This document shows, in pieces, positions 8,230 through 20,340 of a stretch of 36,404 bases of DNA. The stretch comes from Nitrospirota bacterium. GTDB lineage: Bacteria > Nitrospirota > Nitrospiria > JACQBW01. A program made the translations under genes and the position numbers. Each line of letters begins with the position of its first letter. Position 1 is the stretch's first letter. The notes under the pieces were generated by a model. It ran no database searches. It saw only the letters and a list, made by a program, of their open reading frames with translations, and had not been told where the DNA came from. The stretch covers positions 1 through 36,404 of the forward strand of contig JACOTA010000062.1 in assembly GCA_016178585.1 (NCBI GenBank), read 5' to 3'.

Positions 8230-11200
8230 TTGGAAAGCATTTACAGTTTATTTGAAAAACCAAAAGATCCTGTTTCTTTTGATGCGATTCGTATTCGAAT
8301 CGCATCTCCGGAAAAAATCAGATCCTGGTCCTATGGGGAAGTTAAAAAACCTGAAACGATTAATTATCGTTCCTTTAAACCCGAACGGGATGGCCTCTTC
8401 TGCGCGAAAATTTTTGGCCCGACCAAAGATTGGGAATGTAATTGCGGTAAATACAAAAGGATGAAACATCGCGGTATTGTTTGCGATAAATGCGGTGTCG
8501 AAGTCATTCAGGCTAAAGTCAGAAGGGAACGGATGGGGCATATTGAACTTGCTTCTCCCGTTGCGCATATCTGGTTTTTAAAAGGGGTGCCGAGCCGGAT
8601 CGGTACCCTGATGGATATGACCCTGAAACAATTGGAACGGATTCTTTACTTTGAACAGTATATCGTTCTGGATCCGGGAGATACCCCTCTCAAAGAACGT
8701 GAACTTCTTTCTGAAGAAAAATACAGGGCGCTTTTTGAAGAATATGGAAATAGGTTCCGGGCAGACATGGGTGCCGAGGCCATTCGGGAACTTTTAAAAA
8801 AAATCAAACTGGATGAGCTTTGGAATGAATTGCAGATTAAGGTTAAAGAGGCAAGTTCCGCGGCGGTAAAAAAGAAGGTGACCAAACGCCTGAAAGTGGT
8901 TGAAGCTCTAAGAAAGTCGGGAAATCATGCGGACTGGATGATTATGGATGTGATACCGGTTCTCCCTCCCGAACTCCGTCCTCTGGTTCCTTTGGACGGC
9001 GGGCGTTTCGCGACTTCGGATTTAAATGACCTTTATCGGAGGGTCATTAACCGGAATAACCGGTTAAAACGCCTCATTGAACTCAAGGCTCCTCTGGTTA
9101 TTATCCGAAACGAAAAGAGGATGCTGCAGGAATCGGTAGACGCTTTATTTGATAATGGCCGGAGGGGGCGTTCGATTCGCGGACCCAACAAAAGACCGTT
9201 AAAATGTCTTTCTGACATGCTGAAAGGAAAACAGGGACGTTTCAGACAGAACCTTCTCGGAAAGCGGGTTGATTATTCCGGACGTTCTGTTATTGTAGTG
9301 GGTCCTGAATTAAAACTTCATCAGTGCGGCCTCCCAAAAAAAATGGCTTTGGAGCTTTTCAAACCGTTTATTTTTCATAAGCTGGAACAGGAAGGATATG
9401 TCACAACCATCAAGAGCGCGAAAAAGTTAGTTGAAAAAGAAAGGCCTGAAGTGTGGGATGTGCTTGACGAAGTGATTCAGGAACATCCTATTTTGTTGAA
9501 CAGGGCTCCCACCCTTCACCGACTCGGCATTCAGGCGTTTGATCCGGTATTGGTTGAAGGAAAAGCGATCCGTCTCCATCCCCTGGTTTGCGCCGCTTTC
9601 AATGCTGATTTTGACGGCGATCAAATGGCAGTTCATATTCCCCTTTCGGCGGAAGCCCAGATCGAAGCCAGGGTTTTAATGATGTCCGTCAATAATATTC
9701 TTTCCCCTGCGAGCGGAAAGCCCATTATGGTTCCTTCCCAGGATATGGTGCTGGGCTGTTATTGGTTGACTAAAGAGCGTTCCGGCGCGAGGGGTGAAGG
9801 AAAGATTTTTTCCGACATCCATGAATTAAGGATCGCCTATGATGCTGACGAGGTGGAAGAGCACGCGCGAATCAAACTCCGTATTAACGGTGAACTGGTT
9901 GAGACCACGGTTGGGAGAGGCATCTTCCTGGAGATCATTCCTAAAACGGTTCCTTTCCATTACATCAATAAGGTTTTAAATAAAAAAGAGATCATGAAGC
10001 TGATTGATATTTGTTACCGGGAAGCGGGAAACCGCGCGACTGTGGTGCTTCTCGACGACATCAAGGACCTGGGGTATCTTTACGCCACGAAAGCAGGTTT
10101 GTCCATTTGTATCGACGACATGCATATTCCAACCCGTAAAGAGGATTTTCTTAAAAAAGCCCGTCACGAAGTCCTGGAAATTGAAAAACAGTATTCAGAA
10201 GGTTTAATTACGAACGGCGAACGTTATAACAAAGTCGTTGATATTTGGTCTCATGTAACGGAACAAATTGCCACCGAAATGATGAAAGAGCTCGGAAACG
10301 AAGAAGAGGCGATTAAAACAGGAAAATATAAAGATAAGAAACTGAGAGACTTCAACTCAATCTTTATGATGGCCGATTCCGGAGCAAGAGGGAGCACCCA
10401 GCAGATTCGCCAGCTAGGGGGAATGAGAGGCTTGATGGCCAAACCTTCCGGAGAAATCATCGAATCCCCGATTACGGCAAACTTCAGGGAAGGGCTGACC
10501 GTTTTACAGTATTTTATTTCTACCCATGGCGCCAGAAAAGGGTTGGCGGATACTGCTTTGAAGACGGCCAATTCAGGGTATTTGACGCGTCGTTTGGTTG
10601 ATATTTCTCAGGATGTGATTATCAATGAGGTCGATTGCCACTCGATGGACGGCATCTATGTTTCTTCCCTCGTAGAAGGGGGAGAGATCATCGAACCTAT
10701 GGAAGAACGTCTTCTCGGACGCCTCGCGGCAGAAGAAATAAGAGATCCGTTAACAGGGGAACTCATCTGCAACGCAGACGATGAATTAGATGAAGTCCGG
10801 GTGAAAACCATTGTTGACGCGGGCGTTGACCGGGTCAAGATCCGGTCGGTGCTGACCTGCCAGGCCAGACGAGGTGTTTGTGCCAAATGTTACGGGCGCG
10901 ATCTGGCGAGAGGAAAACTGGTGGATAAAGGTGAAGCCGTAGGCGTGATTGCGGCTCAGTCGATTGGCGAGCCAGGCACCCAGTTAACGATGAGAACTTT
11001 CCATATCGGAGGAACGGCGAGTAAAGTCGTAGAGCAGACCGTTCTTGAAGCTAAGAACAAAGGAAAGATTAAATATCTGAACCTTAATACGGTAAAAAAT
11101 AAAGACGGCGATATGATCGTGATGAACCGGAACGGGAAAATCGCTCTCTTTGACGAGTCCGGCCGTGAAAAAGAAAAATACTCCGTGGTTTATGGCGCGA

Positions 11201-12360
11201 AAATCAAGGTTAAAGACGGCGGAAAAGTGGAACCCGCCCAGAAGCTGGTGGAATGGGATCCCTACTCTCTTTCGATTCTGACTGAGGTTGGAGGAAAGAT
11301 TGCTTTCGGGGATATTGTCGAAGGGGTCACGATGCGCGAAGAAGTGGACGAGGTGACAGGTCTTTCCCGTAAGGTGATTATCGATTATCCTGGTTCGAAT
11401 CTTCGTCCGCGTCTTTCCATTAAAGATCAACATGGCAAAACAGCCAAAATTTCAGGGACTTCTGTTGCCCGTTACCTGCTTCCGGCTGGCGCTCATATCC
11501 TTGTCGAAAAGGAAAAGACGGTATTTCCGGGAGACGTTTTGGCCAAAATTCCTCGTGAAACCACGAAAACCAAAGATATTACCGGAGGTCTTCCCCGGGT
11601 TGCCGAATTGTTTGAGGCCAGAAAACCCAAAGAGCAAGCGGTCATCAGCGAAATTGATGGAACAGTTGAGTATGGCGGTTTTGTTAAAGGGATGCGGAAG
11701 ATCATGGTTAAAAATGAAATGGGCGACGTCCGCGAATATTTCATCGCTAAAGGGAAGCATGTGAACGTCCATGAAGGAGATTGGGTTCAAGCCGGGGAAC
11801 CGCTCATGGATGGTTCTGCGAACCCCCATGATATTTTGGATGTTCTTGGACCGAAAGAACTTCAGAAATACCTTGTGGACGAGGTTCAGGAAGTTTATCG
11901 GCTGCAGGGCGTTTCGATCAATGACAAGCATATCGAAATTATCGTCCGGCAAATGCTCAGGAAAGTCAAAATAGAAGATCCAGGAGATACCGACTTCCTA
12001 ATGGGAAACCAGGTCGATAAGATCATTTTTGCTCAGGAAAATGAAAAAGTAATGGCCCAGGGGAAAAAACCGGCTATCGGGAAACCGATTTTGTTGGGAA
12101 TCACCAAAGCCTCCTTGAGCACAGAGAGCTTTATTTCCGCCGCTTCCTTCCAGGAAACAACACGTGTTTTAACTGAAGCGGCCATTACCGGAAAAATCGA
12201 CGACCTCCTCGGATTGAAAGAAAACGTGATCGTTGGCAGATTGATCCCGGCCGGGACAGGCTTTTCTGAATATCAAGAGACGTATGTTTTACCGCCGGAA
12301 AGGGAAGAGGAAAAATCACCGATTTACGAACGTGGCGAGGTCGTTGAGCCGGCCGCCTAA
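8230..12360 (+). CDS. rpoC: RNA polymerase subunit beta'
   Basis: This 1376-residue catalytic subunit starts with TTG at 8230; GGGAG lies 7 nt upstream and the protein aligns from its first residues ([20 protein letters not shown]). The N-terminal zinc finger has C70, C72, C85 and C88. The catalytic loop NADFDGDQM (458-466) supplies the Mg2+-binding D460, D462 and D464. The bridge-helix/trigger-loop region includes [21 protein letters not shown] second zinc site has C803, C877, C884 and C887. Length is close to E. coli (1407). No frameshift or large lineage-specific insert is visible. Confidence 0.98.
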   Translation: MESIYSLFEKPKDPVSFDAIRIRIASPEKIRSWSYGEVKKPETINYRSFKPERDGLFCAKIFGPTKDWECNCGKYKRMKHRGIVCDKCGVEVIQAKVRRERMGHIELASPVAHIWFLKGVPSRIGTLMDMTLKQLERILYFEQYIVLDPGDTPLKERELLSEEKYRALFEEYGNRFRADMGAEAIRELLKKIKLDELWNELQIKVKEASSAAVKKKVTKRLKVVEALRKSGNHADWMIMDVIPVLPPELRPLVPLDGGRFATSDLNDLYRRVINRNNRLKRLIELKAPLVIIRNEKRMLQESVDALFDNGRRGRSIRGPNKRPLKCLSDMLKGKQGRFRQNLLGKRVDYSGRSVIVVGPELKLHQCGLPKKMALELFKPFIFHKLEQEGYVTTIKSAKKLVEKERPEVWDVLDEVIQEHPILLNRAPTLHRLGIQAFDPVLVEGKAIRLHPLVCAAFNADFDGDQMAVHIPLSAEAQIEARVLMMSVNNILSPASGKPIMVPSQDMVLGCYWLTKERSGARGEGKIFSDIHELRIAYDADEVEEHARIKLRINGELVETTVGRGIFLEIIPKTVPFHYINKVLNKKEIMKLIDICYREAGNRATVVLLDDIKDLGYLYATKAGLSICIDDMHIPTRKEDFLKKARHEVLEIEKQYSEGLITNGERYNKVVDIWSHVTEQIATEMMKELGNEEEAIKTGKYKDKKLRDFNSIFMMADSGARGSTQQIRQLGGMRGLMAKPSGEIIESPITANFREGLTVLQYFISTHGARKGLADTALKTANSGYLTRRLVDISQDVIINEVDCHSMDGIYVSSLVEGGEIIEPMEERLLGRLAAEEIRDPLTGELICNADDELDEVRVKTIVDAGVDRVKIRSVLTCQARRGVCAKCYGRDLARGKLVDKGEAVGVIAAQSIGEPGTQLTMRTFHIGGTASKVVEQTVLEAKNKGKIKYLNLNTVKNKDGDMIVMNRNGKIALFDESGREKEKYSVVYGAKIKVKDGGKVEPAQKLVEWDPYSLSILTEVGGKIAFGDIVEGVTMREEVDEVTGLSRKVIIDYPGSNLRPRLSIKDQHGKTAKISGTSVARYLLPAGAHILVEKEKTVFPGDVLAKIPRETTKTKDITGGLPRVAELFEARKPKEQAVISEIDGTVEYGGFVKGMRKIMVKNEMGDVREYFIAKGKHVNVHEGDWVQAGEPLMDGSANPHDILDVLGPKELQKYLVDEVQEVYRLQGVSINDKHIEIIVRQMLRKVKIEDPGDTDFLMGNQVDKIIFAQENEKVMAQGKKPAIGKPILLGITKASLSTESFISAASFQETTRVLTEAAITGKIDDLLGLKENVIVGRLIPAGTGFSEYQETYVLPPEREEEKSPIYERGEVVEPAA

Positions 12361-12393
12361 GCCTCTTTTGCGCTGAAAGTCAGATAAAATATG

Positions 12394-12421
12394 TTGACTT
12401 TTACAAAAGTTTTGATATAAT
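12394..12421 (+). promoter_or_regulatory. Sigma70-type promoter for the str (rpsL) unit
   Basis: TTGACT (12394-12399) and TATAAT (12416-12421) are separated by 16 nt and lie 66 nt before the rpsL start. The -10 is perfect and the -35 matches 5 of 6. It is the best promoter sequence noticed in the window. It implies that rpsL-rpsG-fusA-tuf can be transcribed independently of rpoBC. Confidence 0.8.
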
Positions 12422-12442
12422 CGACAGGTTTTTCTCAATAAA

Positions 12443-12462
12443 CTTTGCCTTTGCAGGCAAAG
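12443..12462 (+). promoter_or_regulatory. Leader hairpin before rpsL
   Basis: CTTTGCC (12443-12449) pairs with GGCAAAG (12456-12462) over a 6-nt loop, in the 5' untranslated region of the predicted str promoter, 24 nt before the GTG start. It may protect the 5' end or tune translation; there is no direct evidence of regulation. Confidence 0.5.
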
Positions 12463-12486
12463 GGATCGATTAAAGAAAGGAAAGCA

Positions 12487-12858
12487 GTGCCTACAATAAA
12501 TCAACTGATCCGCATAGGTCGCGAAAGCGCAAAAGGGAAGACGAAAAGTCCCGCGTTAAAACAATGCCCGCAACGGCGGGGGGTGTGCGTAAGAGTGTAT
12601 ACAACGACGCCGAAAAAACCGAATTCCGCGTTAAGAAAGGTTGCGAGGGTCAGGTTAACCAATGGAATGGAAATTACCTCCTATATTCCAGGAGTGGGCC
12701 ATAATTTACAGGAACATTCGATTGTGTTGGTGAGGGGCGGAAAAGTAAAAGATCTTCCCGGCGTTCGTTATCACATTGTCAGAGGGACTTTAGATACTGT
12801 CGGGGTGCAAAACAGAAAACAAGGACGTTCCAAATATGGAGCAAAACGTCCAAAATAA
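12487..12858 (+). CDS. rpsL: Ribosomal protein S12
   Basis: This 123-residue decoding-centre protein uses a GTG start at 12487, chosen because conservation starts [12 protein letters not shown]; upstream in-frame codons from 12445 cover a hairpin and are rejected. AAAGAAAGG precedes it. The [13 protein letters not shown] segment keeps the lysines (43/44) at which streptomycin-resistance changes occur elsewhere, and [14 protein letters not shown] keeps the second such site and the Asp that RimO methylthiolates in other bacteria. First gene of the str unit. Confidence 0.96.
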   Translation: MPTINQLIRIGRESAKGKTKSPALKQCPQRRGVCVRVYTTTPKKPNSALRKVARVRLTNGMEITSYIPGVGHNLQEHSIVLVRGGKVKDLPGVRYHIVRGTLDTVGVQNRKQGRSKYGAKRPK

Positions 12859-12896
12859 ATATCGGTTAAACCAGACAGCCTCCTCAAAAATTTAAG

Positions 12897-12926
12897 CGAA
12901 GCAACACGGGTACCTGAATATAATAG
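12897..12926 (+). repeat. Possible family A remnant (before rpsG)
   Basis: CACGGGTACCTGAATATAATAG resembles only the 3' end of family A (compare GTACGGGTCCCTGAATCAAT in A3 and GCACGGACCCCCAAATATAA in A6). The 5' stems are not recognisable. Called by eye as a decayed copy. Confidence 0.35.
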
Positions 12927-12942
12927 ACAAGGATTAAATTGA

Positions 12943-13413
12943 ATGCCTAGAAGAAAAGTAACTGTAAAAAGAGAGATTTTGCCCGATCCGATTTTTAATG
13001 ACCGGCTCGTAGCCAAATTCATCAACGCCGTGATGAAAAAAGGTAAAAAGAGCACCGCTGAATCGCTCTGCTACGATTCGTTTGAAGTCATTAAAAATAA
13101 GACGGGAAATGATCCTTTAAAAGTTTTCAAAACAGCGATTGATAATATTAAACCAGCTGTTGAAGTTAAATCCAGACGGGTGGGTGGAGCTTCTTACCAG
13201 GTTCCGGTTGATGTCCGTCCCTCTCGAAAAATTTCATTGGCGCTCCGCTGGCTTTTGGCTTATGCCAAACAAAGAGCTGGAAAATCGTTTGAAGAAAAGC
13301 TGGCATCCGAAATATTGGACGCTTCGAACAATACGGGCGGAGCTATTAAAAAGAAAGAGGACACGCATAAAATGGCAGAGGCGAATAAAGCCTTCGCTCA
13401 TTTTAGATGGTAG
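12943..13413 (+). CDS. rpsG: Ribosomal protein S7
   Basis: This 156-residue protein initiates assembly of the 30S head and lies at the E and P sites. It starts [18 protein letters not shown], a standard S7 N-terminus, and contains the conserved [11 protein letters not shown] segment (E. coli has RRVGGSTYQVPV) and ARWLL-like [10 protein letters not shown]. Length equals the bacterial norm. ATG 12943 follows AAGGA. Its stop is 6 nt before fusA, so translation of the two is probably coupled. In E. coli S7 represses this operon; no such site is evident here. Confidence 0.96.
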   Translation: MPRRKVTVKREILPDPIFNDRLVAKFINAVMKKGKKSTAESLCYDSFEVIKNKTGNDPLKVFKTAIDNIKPAVEVKSRRVGGASYQVPVDVRPSRKISLALRWLLAYAKQRAGKSFEEKLASEILDASNNTGGAIKKKEDTHKMAEANKAFAHFRW

Positions 13414-13419
13414 AAGATC

Positions 13420-15513
13420 ATGGAAAGATTGTACCCCTTAGAACGTACCAGAAATATCGGAATTATGGCGCATATCGATGCCGGTAAGACCACGACAACG
13501 GAAAGAATTCTTTTTTATACCGGAATCACCCATAAAATTGGTGAAGTTCATGAGGGGACCGCTACCATGGACTGGATGGAGCAAGAACGGGAGAGAGGGA
13601 TTACGATTACCGCTGCCGCAACCACTTCATTCTGGAAAGAGCATCGGATTAATATTATCGATACCCCCGGCCATGTTGATTTCACCATTGAAGTTGAACG
13701 GTCTCTCAGGGTGCTTGATGGCGCGGTAGCCGTTTTTGATTCCGTTCAGGGTGTGGAGCCGCAATCGGAAACTGTTTGGAGACAGGCGGATAAGTACCAT
13801 GTTCCCAGAATTGTCTTCATGAACAAAATGGACCGGATAGGGGCTGACTTTTTTGAAAGTGTCAAGTCGCTGGTCGATCGTTTAGCGGCAAAACCGGTTT
13901 GTATTCAACTTCCAATTGGAAAGGAAGATTATTTTCGGGGGTCCATTGATTTAATCGAAATGAAAGGTGTTTTCTTCGATGACGAAACCCTTGGGGCTAA
14001 ATATGTGGTCTCGGATATCCCGCCGGAATTATTGGATCAGGCAAAGGAATATCGGGAAAAAATGCTTGAATCTATTGCTGAGCAAGACGAACGGGTCCTG
14101 GAGAAGTTCTTAAATGGTGAAGAGATTACCCCTGTAGAAATCAAGAGAGCGCTTCGAAAGGGGACCATGGCCATGGCCTTTAATCCGGTTATTTGCGGCG
14201 CATCTTTTAAAAATAAGGGCGTTCAGCTTCTCCTGGACGCCGTTGTGGATTATCTTCCCTCGCCCCTTGATGTTCCTCCGACAAAGGGCATTCATCCTCA
14301 AACCAAAGAAGAAATTGTTTTAAGGACTTCGGACGATGAGAAATTTGCGGCGCTTGCATTCAAGATCATGACGGATCCTTTTGTAGGGCAGTTGACCTTC
14401 TTTAGAGTCTATTCAGGAGTCTTAAAATCAGGCTCTTATGTTTACAACTCAACCAAAGATACCAGAGAACGTATTGGCCGGATTTTAAAAATGCATGCCA
14501 ATAAACGAGAAGAGATTAAAGAAGTGTATGCCGGAGAAATTGCTGCCGCTGTGGGATTGAGAAGTTCGACGACAGGAGACACGCTCTGCGAAGAAGATTA
14601 CCCCATTTTGCTCGAAGTGATGAATTTTCCTGAGCCTGTGATTTCTCTTGCCATTGAGCCAAAGACCAAGGCTGACCAGGAAAAAATGGGGATGGCTTTG
14701 CAAAAATTGGGTCAGGAAGACCCCTCATTACGGTTGACCAGCGATGAAGAAACAGGCCAAACGATTATATCCGGCATGGGAGAACTTCACCTTGAGATTA
14801 TCGTTGACCGGATGAAAAGAGAATTCAAAGTAGAAGCCAACGTTGGCAAACCACAAGTGGCTTTCCGTGAAACCATTCGTTCTAAAGTCCAGTCGGAAGG
14901 AAAATATATCCGGCAAACCGGTGGACGTGGACAGTACGGCCATGTTTGGCTGGAAATTGAACCTTTAGAGCCGGGAAAAGGGTTTGAATTTGTTAATAAA
15001 GTTGTAGGGGGAGCCGTACCAAAGGAATATGTTTCCGCCGTTGAAAAAGGGGTTTTTGAAGCGCTTCAAAATGGAATTCTGGCAGGTTATCCCGTCGTGG
15101 ATATAAAGGTCACAATTTTTGATGGCTCTTACCATGACGTTGATTCTTCTGAAATGGCTTTTAAGATTGCAGGTTCGATGGCCGTAAAATCGGGAGCATT
15201 GAAAGCGAACCCGGCTTTGCTGGAACCGATTATGAATTTGGAAGTGATCGTTGCTGAAGAATACATGGGAGATGTCATGGGGGATTTAAACTCCAGGCGG
15301 GGAAAGATTCAAGGAATGAGATCCCGGTCGGCCGCGCAAATTATTGACGCCCTTGTTCCTCTCGCAGAAATGTTTGGCTATGCAACCGATCTCAGGTCAA
15401 TGACACAAGGACGGGCAACGTTTACGATGCAATTCGCCCATTATGATATTGTTCCCAAAAATATTTCAGATGAAATTATAGCCAAAACTCAAGGGGCTAA
15501 AGAGCAAAAATAA
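13420..15513 (+). CDS. fusA: Elongation factor G
   Basis: This 697-residue translocation GTPase shows all G motifs: AHIDAGKTT (17-25), RGITI (59-63), DTPGH (81-85) and NKMD (135-138). Domain IV contains the [18 protein letters not shown] segment, and domain V ends with [17 protein letters not shown]. Length is typical of canonical EF-G (about 690-705). It directly follows rpsG. The ribosome-binding site is weak (AGAAG), consistent with coupling to rpsG. No second fusA is in the window. Confidence 0.97.
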   Translation: MERLYPLERTRNIGIMAHIDAGKTTTTERILFYTGITHKIGEVHEGTATMDWMEQERERGITITAAATTSFWKEHRINIIDTPGHVDFTIEVERSLRVLDGAVAVFDSVQGVEPQSETVWRQADKYHVPRIVFMNKMDRIGADFFESVKSLVDRLAAKPVCIQLPIGKEDYFRGSIDLIEMKGVFFDDETLGAKYVVSDIPPELLDQAKEYREKMLESIAEQDERVLEKFLNGEEITPVEIKRALRKGTMAMAFNPVICGASFKNKGVQLLLDAVVDYLPSPLDVPPTKGIHPQTKEEIVLRTSDDEKFAALAFKIMTDPFVGQLTFFRVYSGVLKSGSYVYNSTKDTRERIGRILKMHANKREEIKEVYAGEIAAAVGLRSSTTGDTLCEEDYPILLEVMNFPEPVISLAIEPKTKADQEKMGMALQKLGQEDPSLRLTSDEETGQTIISGMGELHLEIIVDRMKREFKVEANVGKPQVAFRETIRSKVQSEGKYIRQTGGRGQYGHVWLEIEPLEPGKGFEFVNKVVGGAVPKEYVSAVEKGVFEALQNGILAGYPVVDIKVTIFDGSYHDVDSSEMAFKIAGSMAVKSGALKANPALLEPIMNLEVIVAEEYMGDVMGDLNSRRGKIQGMRSRSAAQIIDALVPLAEMFGYATDLRSMTQGRATFTMQFAHYDIVPKNISDEIIAKTQGAKEQK

Positions 15514-15590
15514 CGTTGTTTAAAAAACACTAAATTCTGTTGGTCACGAACTAAACTAGCGGACAGGCTGGTTAAAAATATAGACATTTT

Positions 15591-15609
15591 GGCTTTTCCA
15601 GAAAAAGCC
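15591..15609 (+). promoter_or_regulatory. Hairpin in fusA-tuf gap
   Basis: GGCTTTT (15591-15597) pairs with AAAAGCC (15603-15609) over a 5-nt loop. It lies in the 126-nt fusA-tuf gap, 30 nt before tuf. It could be a processing site or stability element. No clear promoter was found in this gap. Confidence 0.4.
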
Positions 15610-15639
15610 GGGTAAGAATAAGGAAGGAACAAATCAGTC

Positions 15640-16839
<1,200 letters not shown>

Positions 16840-16847
16840 AAGCAAAA

Positions 16848-17105
16848 TTGGACCAGTCGCTTATCGATATTGTCGATACAGCGAAAAGAACCGGCGCGAA
16901 AATTTCGGGCCCTATTCCTTTGCCGACAAAAATCAATAAATATACGGTTTTAAGGTCTCCGCATGTCGATAAAAAGTCGAGAGAGCAGTTTGAAATCCGG
17001 ACACATAAAAGATTGCTGGATATATTGAACCCCAGCCAGGATACGGTCGATGCGTTAATGAAATTAAATTTGTCGGCGGGTGTTGACGTTGAAATTAAGT
17101 TATAG
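16848..17105 (+). CDS. rpsJ: Ribosomal protein S10, N-terminus missing or displaced
   Basis: The 85 residues from TTG 16848 match S10 from its LDQS...[19 protein letters not shown] segment to the end ([17 protein letters not shown]). Usual S10 has about 102 residues, so roughly 17-20 N-terminal ones, including first strand IRIRLKAFD, are absent. No Shine-Dalgarno precedes the TTG, and it is the only start codon in frame after the stop at 16788. The frame remains open upstream through the end of tuf and reads [10 protein letters not shown], resembling RLKAFDHRLLDQS with a 4-residue gap. Either a real recombination at tuf or an assembly error; see findings. The gene identity is secure, the start is not. 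Confidence 0.8.
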   Translation: MDQSLIDIVDTAKRTGAKISGPIPLPTKINKYTVLRSPHVDKKSREQFEIRTHKRLLDILNPSQDTVDALMKLNLSAGVDVEIKL

Positions 17106-17154
17106 AGGATTCGAATCATCAATTTTAAGTTAATCGAAAAAAAGGATTGATTGC

Positions 17155-17796
17155 ATGATTAATGGAATGATGGGTCAAAAACTCGGAATGACTCAGATTT
17201 ATAATGAAAAGGGAAAGCTTGTTCCCGTAACGATAATTCAGCTTGGCCCGTGTAAAATCGTTCAAATTAAAAATATTGAAAAAGACGGTTATAGCGCCGC
17301 CCAGATTGGTTTTCAAGAAAAGAAACCCAAAAATGTTACGAAACCTTTAATGGGACATTTTAACCTTGCTAAAAGTTCGCCTTACCAATTTTTAAGAGAG
17401 TTTAAGGGGGACCTTTCTGATGTCGCTTTGGGGCAAGTCATCCTGGCCGATCTTTTTTCGAAAGGTGAAAAGATTGATGTTCAAGGGGTCTCAAAAGGAA
17501 AAGGATTTCAAGGGGTAATGAAAAGACATCATTTTCGGGGGGGGCCAGCCACGCACGGTTCGATGTTCCATCGGGCGCCGGGTTCAATCGGGGCCAGCTC
17601 TTTTCCTTCCAGGGTTTGGAAAAACCAGCGAATGGGCGGACACATGGGAGACCGGACTGTCACAACTCAATCCCTGGAAGTTGTAGAAGTTCGTAAAGAA
17701 GAAAACATTTTATTTGTGAAAGGGGCTGTTCCGGGGTCCAAAGGGGCGCTGCTTCTTTTAAAAAAAGGAATCAAGCAGTCAGGGAAGGTGAAATAA
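17155..17796 (+). CDS. rplC: Ribosomal protein L3
   Basis: This 213-residue early-assembly protein reaches towards the peptidyl-transferase centre. It starts [16 protein letters not shown], the normal L3 N-terminus. The extended loop contains [17 protein letters not shown] followed by [15 protein letters not shown]; the Gln in this loop is a known PrmB methylation site in E. coli. Length is typical. ATG 17155 follows AAGGATTG. Its stop is 1 nt before the rplD start. Confidence 0.97.
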   Translation: MINGMMGQKLGMTQIYNEKGKLVPVTIIQLGPCKIVQIKNIEKDGYSAAQIGFQEKKPKNVTKPLMGHFNLAKSSPYQFLREFKGDLSDVALGQVILADLFSKGEKIDVQGVSKGKGFQGVMKRHHFRGGPATHGSMFHRAPGSIGASSFPSRVWKNQRMGGHMGDRTVTTQSLEVVEVRKEENILFVKGAVPGSKGALLLLKKGIKQSGKVK

Positions 17797-17797
17797 G

Positions 17798-18421
17798 GTG
17801 GAACTTTCGATTGTTAATTTAAAAAACGAAAATACTGGGACCCTGATCCTCGATCCCCGTATCTTTGAGCTTGCTTTAAACAAAGGGTTGATTCATGAAG
17901 TCGTTGTCATGCAGCAGGCTTGTCTCCGGCAGGGGACCGCTTCTACCAAGACAAAAGGTTTCGTCAGGGGTGGTGGAAAGAAACCATGGAAACAAAAGGG
18001 TACCGGCCGGGCAAGAGCGGGTTCTATCCGATCGCCTTTATGGAGAGGGGGAGGGACGATTTTTGGGCCCACGCCACGAGATTACTCCTACTCCATGCCG
18101 AAAAAGAAGGTACGGTTGGCGCTTTGTATTATGCTGGCCGAGAAAGCCAGAGAAGGGGAATTGAAAATTTTAAAAGACTGGGAAGGAATTGATTCGAAAA
18201 CAAAAACCTTTTCTAAAATTCTTGATCAGCTCAATCTTTTAGATACCACGCTTGTCGTCAATGAAATGGAAAACGAGAATTTAATCCGTTCTTCAGCGAA
18301 TATTTCCAGGGTAACCGTTACCAGACCAGAAGGTTTAAATGTTTTAGATTTAGTGAGCCATAAAAATTTGGTGGTTACGCCGGGGAGTTTAACTAAAATC
18401 GTAGAGGTCTGGGGAAAATGA
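17798..18421 (+). CDS. rplD: Ribosomal protein L4
   Basis: This 207-residue protein lines the exit tunnel, and in E. coli represses the S10 operon. The tunnel loop contains [20 protein letters not shown] and [20 protein letters not shown], both signature L4 segments. The GTG start at 17798 is 1 nt after the rplC stop, with GGGAAGG inside the end of rplC. It ends in an ATGA overlap with rplW. No S10-leader-like structure was found upstream of rplC or rpsJ. Confidence 0.96.
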   Translation: MELSIVNLKNENTGTLILDPRIFELALNKGLIHEVVVMQQACLRQGTASTKTKGFVRGGGKKPWKQKGTGRARAGSIRSPLWRGGGTIFGPTPRDYSYSMPKKKVRLALCIMLAEKAREGELKILKDWEGIDSKTKTFSKILDQLNLLDTTLVVNEMENENLIRSSANISRVTVTRPEGLNVLDLVSHKNLVVTPGSLTKIVEVWGK

Positions 18422-18708
18422 AAAATAATCATGATTTAATTATCAGGCCTCTTCTTACCGAAAAAAGCACCCTTCTACGGGAGACGAAAAATCAGGTCGC
18501 TTTTGAAGTTCGTAAAGATGCCAATAAAATCGAGATTAAAAAAGCAATTGAAGAGGCTTTAAAGGTTAAGGTCGTTTCTGTAAACGTGATGCGTGTTCTC
18601 GGTAAAACTAAACGTTTGGGCCGTTTCGAAGGTAAGAAGCATGACTGGAAAAAGGCGATTGTGACGTTAAAAGCAGGTGAAAAAATGAATTTATTCGAGG
18701 GCGTCTAA
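18418..18708 (+). CDS. rplW: Ribosomal protein L23
   Basis: This 96-residue exit-tunnel protein is the docking site for trigger factor and SRP. It shows [15 protein letters not shown] at the N-terminus and [17 protein letters not shown], the standard L23 core. The ATG overlaps the rplD stop (ATGA at 18418), and its own TAA shares one base with the rplB ATG. Such overlaps imply translational coupling. Length is in the usual range. Confidence 0.96.
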   Translation: MKNNHDLIIRPLLTEKSTLLRETKNQVAFEVRKDANKIEIKKAIEEALKVKVVSVNVMRVLGKTKRLGRFEGKKHDWKKAIVTLKAGEKMNLFEGV

Positions 18709-19535
18709 TGGCGATTAAAGAGTTTAAGCCGACTTCTCCGGGAAGAAGGTCTATGACGGTTTCGACCTTTGAGGAATTAACAAAAGTCGAACCTGAAAAA
18801 AGTTTGCTTGTCCGTATTCCTTCAACCGGAGGAAGAAACAATAGAGGAAAAATTACCCGGCGGCATCAAGGCGGGGGACATAAGCGGATTTACCGTTTGA
18901 TTGATTTCAAACGGGATAAATGGGATATTCCGGCGAAAGTTGCCTCCATTGAATATGATCCCAACCGATCTGCGCGGATCGCATTGCTTCATTATCGGGA
19001 CGGGGAAAAGAGATATATTCTCGCACCCAATGGATTAAAAGCGGGAGATCCAGTTTTTTCGGGCCAGAACAATATCGATATTAAACCAGGAAACGCCATG
19101 CCGCTGAAGGTTATTCCTTTGGGGAGTATTATTCATAATATTGAATTAAAAGTGGGTAAGGGCGGACAACTGGTTCGAAGTGCGGGGGGATCGGCTCAAC
19201 TCATGGCCAAAGAAGGAAAATATGTGCAAATCCGTCTGGGTTCAGGCGAGGTAAGGCTCGTTCAGGCCGAATGTTTTGCGACCATTGGTCAGGTCGGAAA
19301 TCTGGACCATGAAAATATTGTAGTCGGAAAGGCCGGCAGGTCAAGATGGTTGGGAATAAGGCCCAGAGTCCGAGGGGTCGCGATGAACCCGGTTGATCAC
19401 CCGCATGGAGGAGGAGAAGGAAAAGCTGGCCAGGGAAACCCTCACCCTGTTTCCCCCTGGGGCATGTTGACCAAAGGATACAAGACGAGAAGAAGAAAGT
19501 TAACAACTCGTTTTATTGTTAAAAGAAGGAAATAG
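18708..19535 (+). CDS. rplB: Ribosomal protein L2
   Basis: This 275-residue protein is needed for subunit association and peptidyl-transfer function. It starts with [17 protein letters not shown] and has [10 protein letters not shown]-like [19 protein letters not shown]. The C-terminal [14 protein letters not shown] carries the conserved histidine near the catalytic centre. Length matches the family (about 273-277). It overlaps rplW by 1 nt and ends 2 nt before rpsS. Confidence 0.97.
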   Translation: MAIKEFKPTSPGRRSMTVSTFEELTKVEPEKSLLVRIPSTGGRNNRGKITRRHQGGGHKRIYRLIDFKRDKWDIPAKVASIEYDPNRSARIALLHYRDGEKRYILAPNGLKAGDPVFSGQNNIDIKPGNAMPLKVIPLGSIIHNIELKVGKGGQLVRSAGGSAQLMAKEGKYVQIRLGSGEVRLVQAECFATIGQVGNLDHENIVVGKAGRSRWLGIRPRVRGVAMNPVDHPHGGGEGKAGQGNPHPVSPWGMLTKGYKTRRRKLTTRFIVKRRK

Positions 19536-19537
19536 GA

Positions 19538-19825
19538 ATGCCGAGATCTATAAAAAAAGGTCCCTTCATCGATGAAAGACTTTTGAAGCGGGTCGAGAAA
19601 ATGAATGTGACAATGGAAAAACGGATTATTAAAACATGGGCAAGAAGATCGACCATTGTTCCTGAAATGATTGGGCATACTTTCGCCGTGCATAACGGCC
19701 GAAAATTTATTCCGGTTTATATTTCAGAAAATACGGTTGGACACAAGCTTGGTGAGTTTTCTCCGACCCGGTTTTTTAAAGGCCACGGAGCCGCAAAAAC
19801 TGAAAAAGCCGCCCCGATAAAATAG
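19538..19825 (+). CDS. rpsS: Ribosomal protein S19
   Basis: This 95-residue head protein of the 30S subunit binds 16S rRNA with S13. It begins [19 protein letters not shown] and has [24 protein letters not shown]-type sequence, all conserved. Length is typical (about 92). It starts 2 nt after rplB with AAGGAAATAGG upstream. A 62-nt gap with short hairpins separates it from rplV. Confidence 0.97.
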   Translation: MPRSIKKGPFIDERLLKRVEKMNVTMEKRIIKTWARRSTIVPEMIGHTFAVHNGRKFIPVYISENTVGHKLGEFSPTRFFKGHGAAKTEKAAPIK

Positions 19826-19832
19826 GTGCGAA

Positions 19833-19864
19833 AAGGCTTTACCTCACGAGCGGCGTGAACGCCT
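19833..19864 (+). repeat. Possible family A remnant (before rplV)
   Basis: AAGGCTTTACCTCACGAGCG resembles the 5' part of family A (CAGGCTTTGCCTG...GAGCG). It is followed by GGCG-TGAA-CGCC (19852-19863), and AGGC...GCCT can close the whole. The 3' half of family A is missing. Called by eye. Confidence 0.4.
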
Positions 19865-19887
19865 GAAAAGGTTAGAAGGGGAAAAAA

Positions 19888-20256
19888 ATGGCAGAAGCAA
19901 AAGCAATATTACGGCATGTTCATATTGGCCCTCGAAAAGCGCGCCTTGTGGTTGATTTGATTCGAGGACAACGGGTAGAGGCTGCGTTAAGCACTCTTCG
20001 ATTTTTACCCCAGCATGCGGCGAAAACGATCGAGAAACTTTTGAAATCAGTGGTTTCGAACGCTGAACAGAAAGCCATTGGAGACGTCGATGATTTATAT
20101 GTCAGCAAAGCCTTTGTAGATGTGGGGCCCGTTATGAAGCGCTTTCAACCGCGAGCTATGGGGCGTGCGTTTGAGATTCGAAAACGGTTAAGCCATATTA
20201 CGTTGGTTCTTTCGGCTCAAAAAGAAAAAAACCAGTTAAAGGATAAAACCAGTTAA
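19888..20256 (+). CDS. rplV: Ribosomal protein L22
   Basis: This 122-residue exit-tunnel protein contains the conserved RHVHIGPRKARLVVDLIRG start and the beta-hairpin with KRFQPRAMGRAFEIRKRLSHITLVL. ATG 19888 follows AGAAGGGG. The final residues (QLKDKTS) come from a 17-bp tandem repeat, and the stop TAA (20254-20256) lies in its second unit. Without that repeat the frame would run on into repeat B3. The C-terminal tail therefore differs from usual L22 and is probably of recent origin. Confidence 0.96.
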   Translation: MAEAKAILRHVHIGPRKARLVVDLIRGQRVEAALSTLRFLPQHAAKTIEKLLKSVVSNAEQKAIGDVDDLYVSKAFVDVGPVMKRFQPRAMGRAFEIRKRLSHITLVLSAQKEKNQLKDKTS

Positions 20257-20286
20257 AGGATAAAACCAGTTAAAGGATAAAACCAG
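20231..20286 (+). repeat. 17-bp tandem repeat at the end of rplV
   Basis: Three exact units of ACCAGTTAAAGGATAAA (20231-20247, 20248-20264, 20265-20281) and a partial fourth (ACCAG, 20282-20286). Because 17 is not a multiple of three, the second unit is read in a new frame and supplies the rplV stop. This looks like recent slippage. Confidence 0.95.
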
Positions 20287-20332
20287 CTACGTTGCGGAAA
20301 CACTCCGCATAGCAAGCTTGGAGGGGAGGGGG
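20285..20332 (+). repeat. Family B leader repeat, copy B3 (before rpsC)
   Basis: AGCT (20285-20288) pairs with AGCT (20315-20318), enclosing TGCGGA (20293-20298) with TCCGCA (20304-20309). It is followed at once by GGAGGGGAGGGGG (20320-20332), the ribosome-binding region of the TTG start at 20341. Confidence 0.85.
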
Positions 20333-20340
20333 ATAAAAGT

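Noticed and set aside
17106-17154. S10-operon L4 leader before rplC
   Set aside because: Only 49 nt are available and no stable hairpin was found; the rpsJ upstream region is the tuf gene.
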